DNA of 64,000 nucleotides, from NCBI GenBank assembly GCA_012838425.1, contig DUPG01000026.1, positions 1 to 64,000 on the forward strand, in the 5' to 3' direction. The position numbers and the translations under genes are program-made. The DNA comes from Clostridiales bacterium (GTDB lineage Bacteria > Bacillota > Clostridia > Christensenellales > CAG-138). Below, in pieces: positions 8,528 through 18,887 of the stretch (position 1 is its first letter; each line of letters opens with the position of its first letter). The notes beneath the pieces are model-generated. The model was not told the origin of the DNA and made no database searches. It was given only the letters and a program-made list of their open reading frames with translations.

Positions 8528-8875
8528 TTGGACAGCAGGTATACCGCAAACAGCCTAATTTCATTAGGGTTATGCCCAAAGTATAAGGGGTACATTTATG
8601 TTAATTATGCGATTGAGCTTGCAGTAAAGAACACAGACAAGGATTTAAGCCTAACGGACATTTATAAAGAGATAGCAAAGCGTTTTGGGGTTAAGCCTGC
8701 CGCGATTCAAACCGATATACGCAAGGTGCTTGAAGGCGCATGGTATGGCGAAAGTAACCAGTTTATTCGCTCTCTGTTCTGCGATTGCGACGATAACAAG
8801 CTGCCTTCAAATGGTGCTTTTTTGGGTTTAATCATTCTATTTGCAACCAAAACCATGAATTTTGATATGGATTAA
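8528..8875 (+). CDS. Small protein consisting essentially of a Spo0A C-terminal-like DNA-binding domain
   Basis: LISLGLCPKYKGYIYVNYAIELAVKN...LTDIYKEIAKRFGVKPAAIQTDIRKVLEGAW resembles the Spo0A effector domain. TTG start, no receiver domain. Confidence 0.75.
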   Translation: MDSRYTANSLISLGLCPKYKGYIYVNYAIELAVKNTDKDLSLTDIYKEIAKRFGVKPAAIQTDIRKVLEGAWYGESNQFIRSLFCDCDDNKLPSNGAFLGLIILFATKTMNFDMD

Positions 8876-8876
8876 C

Positions 8877-10016
8877 TCATTCTTCGATTTTGTATGCAAT
8901 CCTGCCGTTCACTATCGTATAAAGTGTTTTAGTGAACACCTCCAAGGGATTTGCGTCAAAAATCGCAATGTCTGCCTGCTTACCTACTTCAATTGAGCCG
9001 ATTTTATCAAATGCCCTGCAAGCTATTGCGGCATTTATTGTTATTGCCGCAAAAGCCTTTTCTATAGGCACGCCATCTCTAACCGATAAGCCTGCAATCA
9101 TAGGCAGATACTGTATATTGGTTCGCGGATATGCTGTTGATAATGCAAAAGGCATCTTGTTCTCTGATAACTGCTTGGCAAATTCAAACCCTTTTGATGT
9201 TCTTGTAATGCATGGTCCTAATACTATGCTGTTGCTGTACTCTCGAATTTCTATTAGCAATGCTTCGTCAACTCGTTCACAATCGTTGCAGCCTACTATA
9301 GTTGATGTAAAATTAAACTGCTTGCTTATTCGCAAAGCCATTTTCAATTCTTCTGCCGTTTTTACATAGAAATATGCAGGGATTTCTCTATTCAATATCG
9401 GCTCATAGGATTCTAATGTGGGGCTTTCAAAAAATGCGGTGTTGGCTGTTTTGCGCTCTCTGAAATAAGACTTTGCCGCTTGTATATCGTTTTTCAGCAT
9501 TGTAGCTCTAAGCGCTAAATTGCTTTCATGATTTTGTGTATCTGCCGCAAGGGAGAACTTCATAGCACAGAATTCGCTAACGATATGCGAAGTATCTGCT
9601 TTACCCGAAAATACACTTGGAATTTGCGCAGTTTTTATAAGCGCGCACTTTCCGCCTACTATGTTTCGTTCAAATGGTGCAACTACTACCGAGGTGATTC
9701 CCGCTCTTAAGCACTCATAAAATACAGGGTCATCATACTTTATTGAATTTATCACAGAGAGATTGGGCGTAATAGGGTTTGACAACATAAACAGGTCGCC
9801 TATACCGTCAAGCGCAATACCTACTTGGCTGTGCGCATCGATAAAGCCCGGGAACACGAAGCAGTCCGAAGCGTCTATTACATCGTCTGTTCGCTTGGGC
9901 GCATAATCGATGTTCTGCCCAACATCAACAATTATTCCATTATCGATTAAAATATCGCCGCCCTCAATATAATGAGCACTCATGGGGACGATATGTCCAT
10001 TTTTTATTAAAAGCAT
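8877..10016 (-). CDS. Amidohydrolase-family (imidazolonepropionase-like) paralogue with degenerate metal site
   Basis: VFPGFIDAHSQVG...ITINAAIACRAFDKIGSIEVGKQADIAIFDANPLE. Homologous over its length to the 25130-26308 product. Confidence 0.85.
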   Translation of the reverse strand: MLLIKNGHIVPMSAHYIEGGDILIDNGIIVDVGQNIDYAPKRTDDVIDASDCFVFPGFIDAHSQVGIALDGIGDLFMLSNPITPNLSVINSIKYDDPVFYECLRAGITSVVVAPFERNIVGGKCALIKTAQIPSVFSGKADTSHIVSEFCAMKFSLAADTQNHESNLALRATMLKNDIQAAKSYFRERKTANTAFFESPTLESYEPILNREIPAYFYVKTAEELKMALRISKQFNFTSTIVGCNDCERVDEALLIEIREYSNSIVLGPCITRTSKGFEFAKQLSENKMPFALSTAYPRTNIQYLPMIAGLSVRDGVPIEKAFAAITINAAIACRAFDKIGSIEVGKQADIAIFDANPLEVFTKTLYTIVNGRIAYKIEE

Positions 10017-10137
10017 TGCCCTACCCTAATGATGTTTTTATTAGTTTGCCTACAATATAGCGTATTATTCAGCCTGTATAACAAAATGATGTTTTACACA
10101 AATTAGAATAAGACTTCGCATAGTAGCAAGGAGTATT

Positions 10138-11673
10138 ATGAACGAAAACAAACGGAAGCTGCTAATAGAGAACCGCGTATTAGTGATTATACTGTTAGCG
10201 CTTCAAATAGCATTGGCTATACTGGTTATCGCTGGGGCAGGCTTCGTTTTTTATTGCTTGGGAATAGCATTTGCGCTTATAAGCATAATAATAGCACTTT
10301 ATGTAGCAGCAACTAAATCGCAAGCTGAATATAAAATCGCATGGATGGCTTTGATACTGATGCTTCCTTTATTCGGAAGCATTATGTACTTCATTCATAG
10401 AATACAAGTTAGAACTAACAGATTCGGCAAAGCATTTTCTGAAGCAACCAATAAAGGACTATCGCAGCTTCATTCGAATAAGAAACTGCTCGAAGCCTTG
10501 ACAATTTCTGATAAACCTTATTTGCCGCACGCTTGCTTTTTAGAAAGAAACGCGGGATTCCCTGTATTTACATGCTCAAGCAGCAAGTATTTCAGCTCGG
10601 GACAGGAATTCTTCTCGTCGTTACTGCAAGAATTAGCAAATGCGAAGAAGTATATCCTTATCGAAGTGTATGCAATAAAGCAAGGCAAAATGTGGGGCGA
10701 AATACTGAAAATACTTGAGCAGAAAGCAAGCGAAGGAGTAAATGTAAGAATCATATATGACGATTTATGCAGCTTTGCTCTGTTCAAAAAGGATTATTTA
10801 GAGCAGCTTGAAGGCAAACACATAAAGGCAGTTGCATTCAACCCATTGAAGCCATCAATAACCACTTCTCAAAGCTGCAGGAATCACCGAAAGGCCTTTA
10901 TTATTGACGGCAAAACCGCGTACACCGGTGGAATCAACTTGGCTGACGAATACATAAATGTTCACGAAGTACATGGACACTGGAAGGACACTGCATTTAT
11001 GCTCACAGGGGAAGGCGCATGGAGCATGGCTGTTATGTTCTTGTCGCTGTGGGCTTTCTGCACTGGTGAAGCTGTGGATTATAGAGCATTTGAACCCATA
11101 CAGGAGAATACTGACGCTGATGCCGCAAACGGCTATGTTCAGCCCTTTTATGATAATCCATTCGATATTGAGCGCATAGCTGAATCTGCATATCTGAACA
11201 TAATTCAAAGAGCAAAGCGATACCTATTCATACACACTCCATACTTGATAATAGGCGATTCTATGCTAAACGCCTTGACAATCGCAGCAAAAAGCGGAGT
11301 GGATGTGCGCATAATCACTCCTCATGCTGACGATGTGCCAGTTATGCGAATGGCAACGCGCTCATACTATCGCCACTTAATAATGGCAGGAGTGAAAATA
11401 TACGAGTATGCACCGGGGTTTATGCACTCGAAGCTGATAATTGCTGACGACGGTGTTGCCGTGATCGGCTCAATAAACTTAGATTATCGCAGCTTCAACC
11501 TACAGCTTGAATGCGGGGTAATGCTGTATGACAGCCCGGAAATTCAAAGCATGAAAGCCGACTTCAACAGCAATTTAGATATTTGCAATAAGATAACAAA
11601 AGAGATTTGCAACGAATCTGTGTTTATGCGGATTTTGCAGGGTGTGATTAGGATATTTTCGCCTATTCTATGA
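10138..11673 (+). CDS. cls: Cardiolipin synthase (phospholipase D-like)
   Basis: Two N-terminal TM segments and two HKD motifs: NHRKAFIIDGKTAYTGGIN and MHSKLIIADDGVAVIGSINLD. Confidence 0.93.
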   Translation: MNENKRKLLIENRVLVIILLALQIALAILVIAGAGFVFYCLGIAFALISIIIALYVAATKSQAEYKIAWMALILMLPLFGSIMYFIHRIQVRTNRFGKAFSEATNKGLSQLHSNKKLLEALTISDKPYLPHACFLERNAGFPVFTCSSSKYFSSGQEFFSSLLQELANAKKYILIEVYAIKQGKMWGEILKILEQKASEGVNVRIIYDDLCSFALFKKDYLEQLEGKHIKAVAFNPLKPSITTSQSCRNHRKAFIIDGKTAYTGGINLADEYINVHEVHGHWKDTAFMLTGEGAWSMAVMFLSLWAFCTGEAVDYRAFEPIQENTDADAANGYVQPFYDNPFDIERIAESAYLNIIQRAKRYLFIHTPYLIIGDSMLNALTIAAKSGVDVRIITPHADDVPVMRMATRSYYRHLIMAGVKIYEYAPGFMHSKLIIADDGVAVIGSINLDYRSFNLQLECGVMLYDSPEIQSMKADFNSNLDICNKITKEICNESVFMRILQGVIRIFSPIL

Positions 11674-12156
11674 TTGCAGCTCACTGATTATCAATCCTTT
11701 GGCAAGGGCAAGCGCTAAAAATGCCGCCTGCCGCCTTACTCTGTTGCGGCTTCCAAGCAGACGAACTCTATACACTGCCGTTCTGCTTCGTGTGCTGATG
11801 CCTATATAAACTGTGCCTATGGGGTTTTGCTTGTCGCCGCCTGTCGGACCTGCATAGCCTGTTGTGGATATTCCAATATCGGCTTTTGAAGTTACTCTTA
11901 TGCCCTCCGCCATTTCTTTTGCGACCTGCTTCGATACTGCGCCATACTTTTCAAGAGTTTCTCTGTGCACATTCAGCCTGTCTGCTTTTGCTTCGTTTGA
12001 ATATGTAACGCAGCCTTGCAAGAACCAACCTGAACTGTTTGGAACCGATACAAACGCAGAGGCTATCAGCCCGCCTGTTATGCTTTCGGCAGTGGCTATT
12101 GTTTTACCGCTTTGCTTCAAAATATCGCCTATATCTTTGGCTATGCTATACATCAT
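11668..12156 (-). CDS. CinA family protein (nicotinamide-nucleotide amidohydrolase, PncC-type)
   Basis: TIATAESITGGLIASAFVSVPNSSGWFLQGCVTYSNEAK...GISTTGYAGPTGG. Confidence 0.93.
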   Translation of the reverse strand: MMYSIAKDIGDILKQSGKTIATAESITGGLIASAFVSVPNSSGWFLQGCVTYSNEAKADRLNVHRETLEKYGAVSKQVAKEMAEGIRVTSKADIGISTTGYAGPTGGDKQNPIGTVYIGISTRSRTAVYRVRLLGSRNRVRRQAAFLALALAKGLIISELQS

Positions 12157-13505
12157 TACTCCTTTATAACAGCTACGCAGTTATTATCTATTCCGAACGG
12201 CTTTGCTCCCTGCGAAATTGCGCTGATGAGCATATCGACCTTTTGCGCTGTGATTTTCTCGTTAGGAAATACAACGGAAATGCCCGGCGGATACAGCCCT
12301 ATGGAATACTTGGCTATTCTTCCCGCTGCTTTTTCTAATGGAAGCATTTCGCAAGGTGCTGAGAGCGTGTCTCTGATTTTAATAATAGCATTGCTGTTTT
12401 CGAAGTTAAGCTTTTTATACGCAAACGGTTCAGCATTATCATTTTTCATTGACAACAATGCTTCAAGCAGTCTTTCATACCATATTTCGGAATCATATGG
12501 CGTTGTAATAAGCACCGCGCAATAAGTATCAGACATTTCCGGGTATATGCCGACTTCGTTTAACTTCTTTTCTAACGCATAGCCTGTTTCAGAAAAAGGC
12601 TTAGCCAATATGCAAATTCGTGAAATATCGGAATGCTCTGCCGATTTTGGCTTTTCTACAAGCGAAATATTATGTGCAAGCAGCTTTTCTCTGACGCGCT
12701 GTATGCGCTCACAATGAACTTGCCAAATATACTTTGCTTCCCCTACCCCATGCTCTATACTCAATATTATTGGATATGACGGGCTTGTAGTCTGCACCAT
12801 ATTTATCGCATTTTGAATACTCTGAGCACTTAACGCTTCAGAGTTTGAAAGCAGTATAGCGCTTTGATTCAATGCAGCTAATGTTTTGTGCGTGCTTACA
12901 ACGCAATAATCGCAGTTCTGTTCTATTGCGAAAGGCGGTAGGCTGCTTGAAAACGGAAAATGCGCGCCATGCGCTGAATCAACGAACAGAATCGCGCCAA
13001 GCTCGTGAACTGTTTCGGATATTGCTTTTATATCCGCGCACATACCATAATAGTTCGGCGATGTTATGAACACCGCGTCTATATTCTTATAATGTTCAAG
13101 CGCATTTCTTATTGTTTCGGGAGTAACAACTCCGCATAGCTCGTCAGCCGGGTTTACGCCTATGACCTCCGCGCCCGAGAGAATAGCCGCATTCACAAAA
13201 GAGCGGTGGCAATCCCTGCCGACCAATATTCGCGGGGGTCTGTTATGAATCTTCTCCGCTAACGCAAGTTGAAATGCTAATATGCCTGCTGTGGAACCGT
13301 TTACTAACAGATTTGCGCGCTTAGCACCATATACTTTGGCGCAAAAACTCTGTATTTGATCTATTGCGCTATCGGGACAGCTCAAGTTATCCGAAAATGC
13401 CAGCTCGGTAATATCGTAAGCTGAAAGCATACCCTTATGCCCCGGCATATGAAACCTTGCAGGGTCACTTGCTATGTAATTATTTATGTTTTCACGCAGC
13501 TTCAT
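12156..13505 (-). CDS. PLP-dependent Orn/Lys/Arg decarboxylase-family / aminotransferase fold protein
   Basis: FHMPGHKGM...NLLVNGSTAGILAFQLAL...VDSAHGAHFPFS...STHKTLAALNQSAIL. Confidence 0.9.
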   Translation of the reverse strand: MKLRENINNYIASDPARFHMPGHKGMLSAYDITELAFSDNLSCPDSAIDQIQSFCAKVYGAKRANLLVNGSTAGILAFQLALAEKIHNRPPRILVGRDCHRSFVNAAILSGAEVIGVNPADELCGVVTPETIRNALEHYKNIDAVFITSPNYYGMCADIKAISETVHELGAILFVDSAHGAHFPFSSSLPPFAIEQNCDYCVVSTHKTLAALNQSAILLSNSEALSAQSIQNAINMVQTTSPSYPIILSIEHGVGEAKYIWQVHCERIQRVREKLLAHNISLVEKPKSAEHSDISRICILAKPFSETGYALEKKLNEVGIYPEMSDTYCAVLITTPYDSEIWYERLLEALLSMKNDNAEPFAYKKLNFENSNAIIKIRDTLSAPCEMLPLEKAAGRIAKYSIGLYPPGISVVFPNEKITAQKVDMLISAISQGAKPFGIDNNCVAVIKE

Positions 13506-15970
13506 GCTTTTATGAAATTAAGCCTGTTTTCATCAATTTCAATATTGACTGTGTCGCCGGCTCGTATATTTTTGCGCAATAGCTCCTCTGATAATGCGTT
13601 TTCAACATACTGAGTTATTGTTCGCCTTAATGGTCTTGCGCCATACTGCTTGTCGTACCCCATTTTTGCAATCCAAGTTACCACTTCGTCAGTTATGGTC
13701 AGCTTAATACCATTTGTCAGCAGCCTTTCCTGCAATGAATTCAGCATAACCCTTGCGATTTTAGCCAAATCCTCTAACTCCAAGCTGTTAAACACTATTA
13801 TTTCGTCAACTCTATTCAAGAATTCAGGCTTGAACACATTTTTCAGCTCTTTTTTCAGCTCGTCCTTCAAAATAAGGTCGTTCGCTTCGCTTGCGCCAAA
13901 GCCGATTGACTTAATTTTTGCAGCATCACGAACACCCGCGTTGGATGTCATAATAATCACACAGTTTCTAAAGTCAATAGTCCTGCCCTTTGAATCCGTC
14001 AGCCTTCCATTATCGAGCACCTGCAATAGTATGTTGAATATATCGGGGTGCGCTTTTTCTATTTCATCTAAAAGCAGTACGCTGTATGGCTTTTTATACA
14101 TTAGGTCGGTTAGTTGACCGCCTTCTTCGAACCCGACATACCCGGGCGGTGAGCCAGTGAGCTTTGAAACAGAGTGCGCCTCCATGTATTCAGACATATC
14201 GAGCCTTAGAAGTGCTTCCTCATCTGCGAACAATGCCCAAGCAAGCGCTTTTGATAACTCAGTCTTGCCAACGCCTGTAGGTCCTAAGAAAATGAATGAG
14301 CCTATTGGACGGTTAGGGTCTTTCAAGCCCGCACGCGCACGCCTTAACGCCAAGCATATTGACTTTATAGCCTCGTCCTGCCCTATTACCCTTTCGCTCA
14401 GCACTTCTTCAAGCTTCAAGTAACGCTCTGCTTCCTGCTCTGTCAGCCTGCCTGTGGGTATGCCTGTCCACTCATTAACGACCTTTGCTATGTCTTCTTC
14501 TGTAACCGTATGCTCTACAGAACCCTGCGCCTTCTCCCAAGCTGCTCTACGACGCTTTATTTCCTCACGAACAGAATGTTCTTCATCACGAACTGCGGCG
14601 GCGCGCTCGTAGTCTTGATTGTCTATGGCTATTTGCTTTTCAAGCAGCAGCTTGTTTATTCGCGCTTCTAACTCTTGAATTTCATCGGGCTGGGAAAGCG
14701 AGCTCAATTTCACCTTGCTTGCGGCTTCGTCCATTAAATCTATTGCTTTGTCGGGCAAAAACCTGTCTGTGATATACCTTGCGGAAAGCTCAACAGCAGC
14801 TTCAATAGCACTATCCGTTATTTTAACTCTGTGATGTGCTTCATACTTTTCTCGAAGCCCGTATAGAATCTGCTTTGCTTCTTCGATAGACGGTTCATTT
14901 ATTATAACGGGCTGGAAGCGTCGCTCTAACGCGGCGTCCTTTTCAATATACTGCCTATATTCGTCTATTGTTGTTGCGCCTATTACCTGTATTTCTCCTC
15001 TTGCAAGCGCGGGCTTTAATATGTTTGAAGCGTCGAATCCGCCCTCGGAAGCGCCTGCGCCGACAATAGTATGAATTTCGTCTATAAACAGAATCGCGTC
15101 TTTATCTGCGGAAAGCTCGTCTATCATTGATTTTAGGCGCTCTTCAAAATCGCCCCTGTACTTTGTTCCTGCAAGCATGGCTGTAATATCAAGTGATAGT
15201 ATTCGCTTATTCCTTAGTGTGTCCGGCAAACGCCCGCTTATCAGCTTGTCCGCAAGCCCCTCTATAATTGCGGATTTGCCTACACCCGGATCGCCTATCA
15301 GCACCGGGTTATTCTTGGTTCTTCTGCTTAAAATCTGAATTATTCGCTGAATTTCGGCTTCTCTGCCTATTACGGGATCTATTTTGCCATGCCTTGCTTG
15401 CTGGGTAATATCTCTGCAGAAACGGTTTAATGCTTTGTGGTCATTTTGCTTTTCATGGTTACTTTGTGATACTGCAAGCTCTTCGCCTTCGTATTCCTCT
15501 TCCTTTGGTGATTGGGAAGAGTAATTTCCTAAAATGCGCTGTCTTAGCGCGAAAAAATCTACATTCAGTTCAGCTAATATTCGCGTTGCGGTTGAATTCT
15601 TATCGCGCAATATTGCTAATAGAATATGGTGGGTATCTATGTATTCGGAGTTGTTTTCGCGCGCTTCGTAGCTGCTCCATTCAAGAATCTTATTTGTGGC
15701 AGGAGTGTTCCCGAACGCGTCTGTGAAATGATATTTGCCCTTATCCGCATATACTTGCGCGCAACGGATAATATCTTCCTCGCTAAAATCAGCTAACGCA
15801 AGCGCAGCAACGCCTTCGCCCTCTTGCACTAAGCCTATGAGCAGGTGCTCGCTGCCAACATAGTTATGCCCTAACTCCTTTGCGGATTGCTGAGCCAAGT
15901 ACAGAGCTCTTGAAGCCGCGTCTGTATATTTATACTGCTTTCTGCCAAGAAACCTGTTTACCTTTTCCAT
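13502..15970 (-). CDS. clpC: ATP-dependent Clp protease ATP-binding subunit ClpC
   Basis: N-domain repeats, two AAA modules ([30 protein letters not shown]), UVR-like middle region ([21 protein letters not shown]). Confidence 0.96.
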   Translation of the reverse strand: MEKVNRFLGRKQYKYTDAASRALYLAQQSAKELGHNYVGSEHLLIGLVQEGEGVAALALADFSEEDIIRCAQVYADKGKYHFTDAFGNTPATNKILEWSSYEARENNSEYIDTHHILLAILRDKNSTATRILAELNVDFFALRQRILGNYSSQSPKEEEYEGEELAVSQSNHEKQNDHKALNRFCRDITQQARHGKIDPVIGREAEIQRIIQILSRRTKNNPVLIGDPGVGKSAIIEGLADKLISGRLPDTLRNKRILSLDITAMLAGTKYRGDFEERLKSMIDELSADKDAILFIDEIHTIVGAGASEGGFDASNILKPALARGEIQVIGATTIDEYRQYIEKDAALERRFQPVIINEPSIEEAKQILYGLREKYEAHHRVKITDSAIEAAVELSARYITDRFLPDKAIDLMDEAASKVKLSSLSQPDEIQELEARINKLLLEKQIAIDNQDYERAAAVRDEEHSVREEIKRRRAAWEKAQGSVEHTVTEEDIAKVVNEWTGIPTGRLTEQEAERYLKLEEVLSERVIGQDEAIKSICLALRRARAGLKDPNRPIGSFIFLGPTGVGKTELSKALAWALFADEEALLRLDMSEYMEAHSVSKLTGSPPGYVGFEEGGQLTDLMYKKPYSVLLLDEIEKAHPDIFNILLQVLDNGRLTDSKGRTIDFRNCVIIMTSNAGVRDAAKIKSIGFGASEANDLILKDELKKELKNVFKPEFLNRVDEIIVFNSLELEDLAKIARVMLNSLQERLLTNGIKLTITDEVVTWIAKMGYDKQYGARPLRRTITQYVENALSEELLRKNIRAGDTVNIEIDENRLNFIKA

Positions 15971-16035
15971 TTTTCCTCCGTTTGACTGTCTATGATTATA
16001 TATGACGCTGCAATTATATTCAAGTAAAGGCTGTG

Positions 16036-16064
16036 TTGACAGCGATAGTATATAAATGTATAAT
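16036..16064 (+). promoter_or_regulatory. Consensus sigma-A-like promoter of degV
   Basis: TTGACA (16036-16041), 17-nt spacer, TATAAT (16059-16064). Confidence 0.8.
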
Positions 16065-16092
16065 GAAGCACATTATTAAAAAAGAGGTGAAT

Positions 16093-16965
16093 ATGAACGA
16101 CTATATTTTGCTGACTGATTCGTCCTGCGATTTGCCCGCAGAAATGTATGCTGAGCTTGACCTTAAATATGTTCCGCTGACTTTTCATCACAACGACGAG
16201 GTGTATAAGAACTACCACGACGAGCGCGACATTCGCATAAAGGACTTTTATGAGCAAATGCGGCATGGCAAGGTGTTTAAGACTTCTGCGCTGAACATAC
16301 AGGACTTTGCTTCTGCTATGGAGCCATTTTTAACAGAAGGTAAGGACATACTGTATATCGGCTTTTCTTCGGGTTTAAGCAGCACATACAACGCATCTGA
16401 AACCGCTGCCAACGAGTTGAAGGAGAAATACCCCGACAGGAAAATCTATACCGTTGATTCGAAATCTGCTTCATTAGGGCAAGGCCTATTAGTGTATTTG
16501 GCGGCTAAGCAAAGGCAGCTTGGAAAATCAATTGAGGAAGTGCGCGATTATGCTGAAGAAATGAAGCTGAAGGTGTGTCATTACTTCACCGTTGACGATA
16601 TGAAGTACTTAAAGCGCGGCGGAAGGATTTCCGGAGCGACTGCCGCAATAGCAACCGTTCTGAACATAAAGCCGGTTATGCATGTTGACAACAACGGCAA
16701 ATTGGTTGCAATAGAAAAGGCAAGAGGACGCAAAGCAGCAGTAAAATCGCTCATAAACAGGGCTGTTGAGGGCGCGGTGCAGCCAAATGAGCAGGTATTC
16801 TTCATAAGTCATGGCGACTGTATAGAAGAAGCCCAGCAATTAGGCGAAACGCTAAAAGAGCAATTAAAAGTAAAGCAAATAGTTTACAACAACATAGGCC
16901 CTGTTATTGGCTCGCACTCAGGCCCGGGAACGCTTGCTATGTTCTTCATAGGAAAACAAAGATAG
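16093..16965 (+). CDS. DegV family protein (fatty-acid binding)
   Basis: ILLTDSSCDLPAEM...YIGFSSGLSSTYNA...VDDMKYLKRGGRISG...ISHGDCIEEA...IGPVIGSHSGPGTLAMFF. Start trimmed to 16093 behind an AAGAGGTGA RBS. Confidence 0.95.
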   Translation: MNDYILLTDSSCDLPAEMYAELDLKYVPLTFHHNDEVYKNYHDERDIRIKDFYEQMRHGKVFKTSALNIQDFASAMEPFLTEGKDILYIGFSSGLSSTYNASETAANELKEKYPDRKIYTVDSKSASLGQGLLVYLAAKQRQLGKSIEEVRDYAEEMKLKVCHYFTVDDMKYLKRGGRISGATAAIATVLNIKPVMHVDNNGKLVAIEKARGRKAAVKSLINRAVEGAVQPNEQVFFISHGDCIEEAQQLGETLKEQLKVKQIVYNNIGPVIGSHSGPGTLAMFFIGKQR

Positions 16966-17008
16966 TAAGAGTTTCGATTCAACTATTGAGTTATTCAGTA
17001 TAAAAAAC

Positions 17009-17031
17009 AAGCCCCAAGCGGGGCTTTTATT
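17009..17031. terminator. Bidirectional hairpin terminator between convergent degV and vanW-like genes
   Basis: AAGCCCCAAGCGGGGCTTTTAT. Confidence 0.85.
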
Positions 17032-17035
17032 CTTA

Positions 17036-18733
17036 TCAATCGCCGGGATCCGGTGTGGGCTCGGGCGTAGGCTCAGGCGTTGGCTTTGGCGTGGGCGGAG
17101 GTGTAGGTACAGGTGTCGGCTTGGGTGTTGGCGACGGCTTGGGCGTAGAAGTGGGCGTCGGCGATGGCAGCGATGAATACTTGGGTACCCAATTGCCGTT
17201 TTCATCGATTATTACTTCTTTATAAGGATCCAGCTTCGTGCCGGGCACATAGCCGGGATACACATAATAGCGTTTTGGGTGCATCCTGTATTTAGAGGTA
17301 TCTACGAACTTCGTATCTACCAGATTATCGCCCTTGTAATAATACTTGTATGAATCATAAACATAGCCTGTTATGGCTTCGTTTCTCAATACCCACTGCC
17401 CTTCCTTGAGCTTGGGCGATTCGGTGTAAACCGTTTCGGTGGGCTCTATCCTTTCAACAAATGTCGCGCTGAACTCTATTCTGTCAAATGTTTCTGGGAA
17501 CCTCTGCCCGTATATTGCCGCATAGACTTCTTCCTTCTTTGTGTCTAACCATGTGAACACATACACGGGATAATCTGTATTGTTGCGCCATATGAAGTCT
17601 ATCGTATCTGTATTTATTGTAGCGTCTAAGCCCGGGTCAATATATGAGCTTGGCTTTGAGTGATTTCTGCGGTAAATAATCTCATAATCTGACCTGACAA
17701 CTGCGTTATAAAGCGTTGTCGAAACTTGGCATACGCCGCCACCCGGCTGATCCTCATATGCCGCGCCACCGGAAATAACCGCGGGAGCATCGAGCCAGCC
17801 GTTTGCAGTTGTGCGCCTGCCAATTACTCCCTCAGTTGAGAATACTTCGCCCGGGAGCACTACTGTTTTGCATATCATATTTGCAGCTTTTGTGATGTTG
17901 AATACTCTGTTATAGCTGTTTCCAGAGTGATAAGAGGTTTTGAAATAAGCGCGCAGCACTACATTTTTCTTCATCTCTTCAAGTGTGATTTCAGGCTCAA
18001 CCTCAACCACAGGAAGCTCAACCTCACCATACTCTTTATTTGAAACCATTGATGTTAATGCTTCAAGAAGCGTATCTTTATCAACCGCTATGCCCTTCTT
18101 TGAGTTTGTAAAAACAAAGGGATAGCCGTTAATCACGGTAGAATAATTAAACTCCGTAATGCTTGGGTCTATTGAGGCTGTTGCGTTTTTGGGCGCAATA
18201 TAAACCTCATTCGCTATATTGTCGATAGCTTCAGAAAGCTTAGATGGCTCAATGGTATAGGTTATTGCAAAGCTCTTATTTATTGTGCCGCTTGGGTTTT
18301 CGCTCTGCAAGCTCAAAAGACCGCCCGATTTGCCTATCTTCAAGGCTTCGGCTAATACTTCATCGGTATTGAAGCGCACATCAAATGCTGTGTGATCGAT
18401 AGTGAAGCTCTTTTCACCATAGGTCAATGTATAATTGATTTGCGATTTTATCTGATCTTCTACCTGTGTCAGCTTGGTTTTTGCTTCATTAAATGTCAAT
18501 CCGCTAATATCTACGCCCTCAACGGTTATGCCGCTGTGATATCTGCCGGATTTGATAATGTTTATGCGCTGCTCTTCCTTCTTAAATTCGCTTACGCTTA
18601 TGCCGCCTATTATAAACACCATAACTATTGCAGCGAGCAAAACAGTTGCTGTTGCAATCAATAAAGCAAGCACACGCCTTTTCTTTGATTTGGTTATGTT
18701 ACGCTTTTTAGCTGGTTGATTATTATTCTCCAT
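17036..18733 (-). CDS. VanW family protein with N-terminal TM segment and Pro/Thr-rich C-terminal tail
   Basis: NVVLRAYFKTSYHSGNSYNRVFNITKAANMICKTVVLPGEVFSTEGVIGRRTTANGW..GGGVCQVSTTLYNAVVRSDYEIIYRRNHS, matching the VanW core. Confidence 0.92.
   Translation of the reverse strand: MENNNQPAKKRNITKSKKRRVLALLIATATVLLAAIVMVFIIGGISVSEFKKEEQRINIIKSGRYHSGITVEGVDISGLTFNEAKTKLTQVEDQIKSQINYTLTYGEKSFTIDHTAFDVRFNTDEVLAEALKIGKSGGLLSLQSENPSGTINKSFAITYTIEPSKLSEAIDNIANEVYIAPKNATASIDPSITEFNYSTVINGYPFVFTNSKKGIAVDKDTLLEALTSMVSNKEYGEVELPVVEVEPEITLEEMKKNVVLRAYFKTSYHSGNSYNRVFNITKAANMICKTVVLPGEVFSTEGVIGRRTTANGWLDAPAVISGGAAYEDQPGGGVCQVSTTLYNAVVRSDYEIIYRRNHSKPSSYIDPGLDATINTDTIDFIWRNNTDYPVYVFTWLDTKKEEVYAAIYGQRFPETFDRIEFSATFVERIEPTETVYTESPKLKEGQWVLRNEAITGYVYDSYKYYYKGDNLVDTKFVDTSKYRMHPKRYYVYPGYVPGTKLDPYKEVIIDENGNWVPKYSSLPSPTPTSTPKPSPTPKPTPVPTPPPTPKPTPEPTPEPTPDPGD
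17043..17165 (-). repeat. Degenerate in-frame tandem repeat encoding (PTPxPTPKP)n tail
   Basis: Encodes SPTPTSTPKPSPTPKPTPVPTPPPTPKPTPEPTPEPTPDP. Confidence 0.85.
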
Positions 18734-18887
18734 TATTAACCCCCATCACAAATGAGCATTCATTTTGCTTCCAATTATTATATCATTGTACGCTTGATAT
18801 GCAAGCGATTTTGTCTCCTGTACTCCGCAAAGGTGAGTAAATCACGCATAATAGCAGGATAACCCACTATCTAAAAAAACCAGCGCT

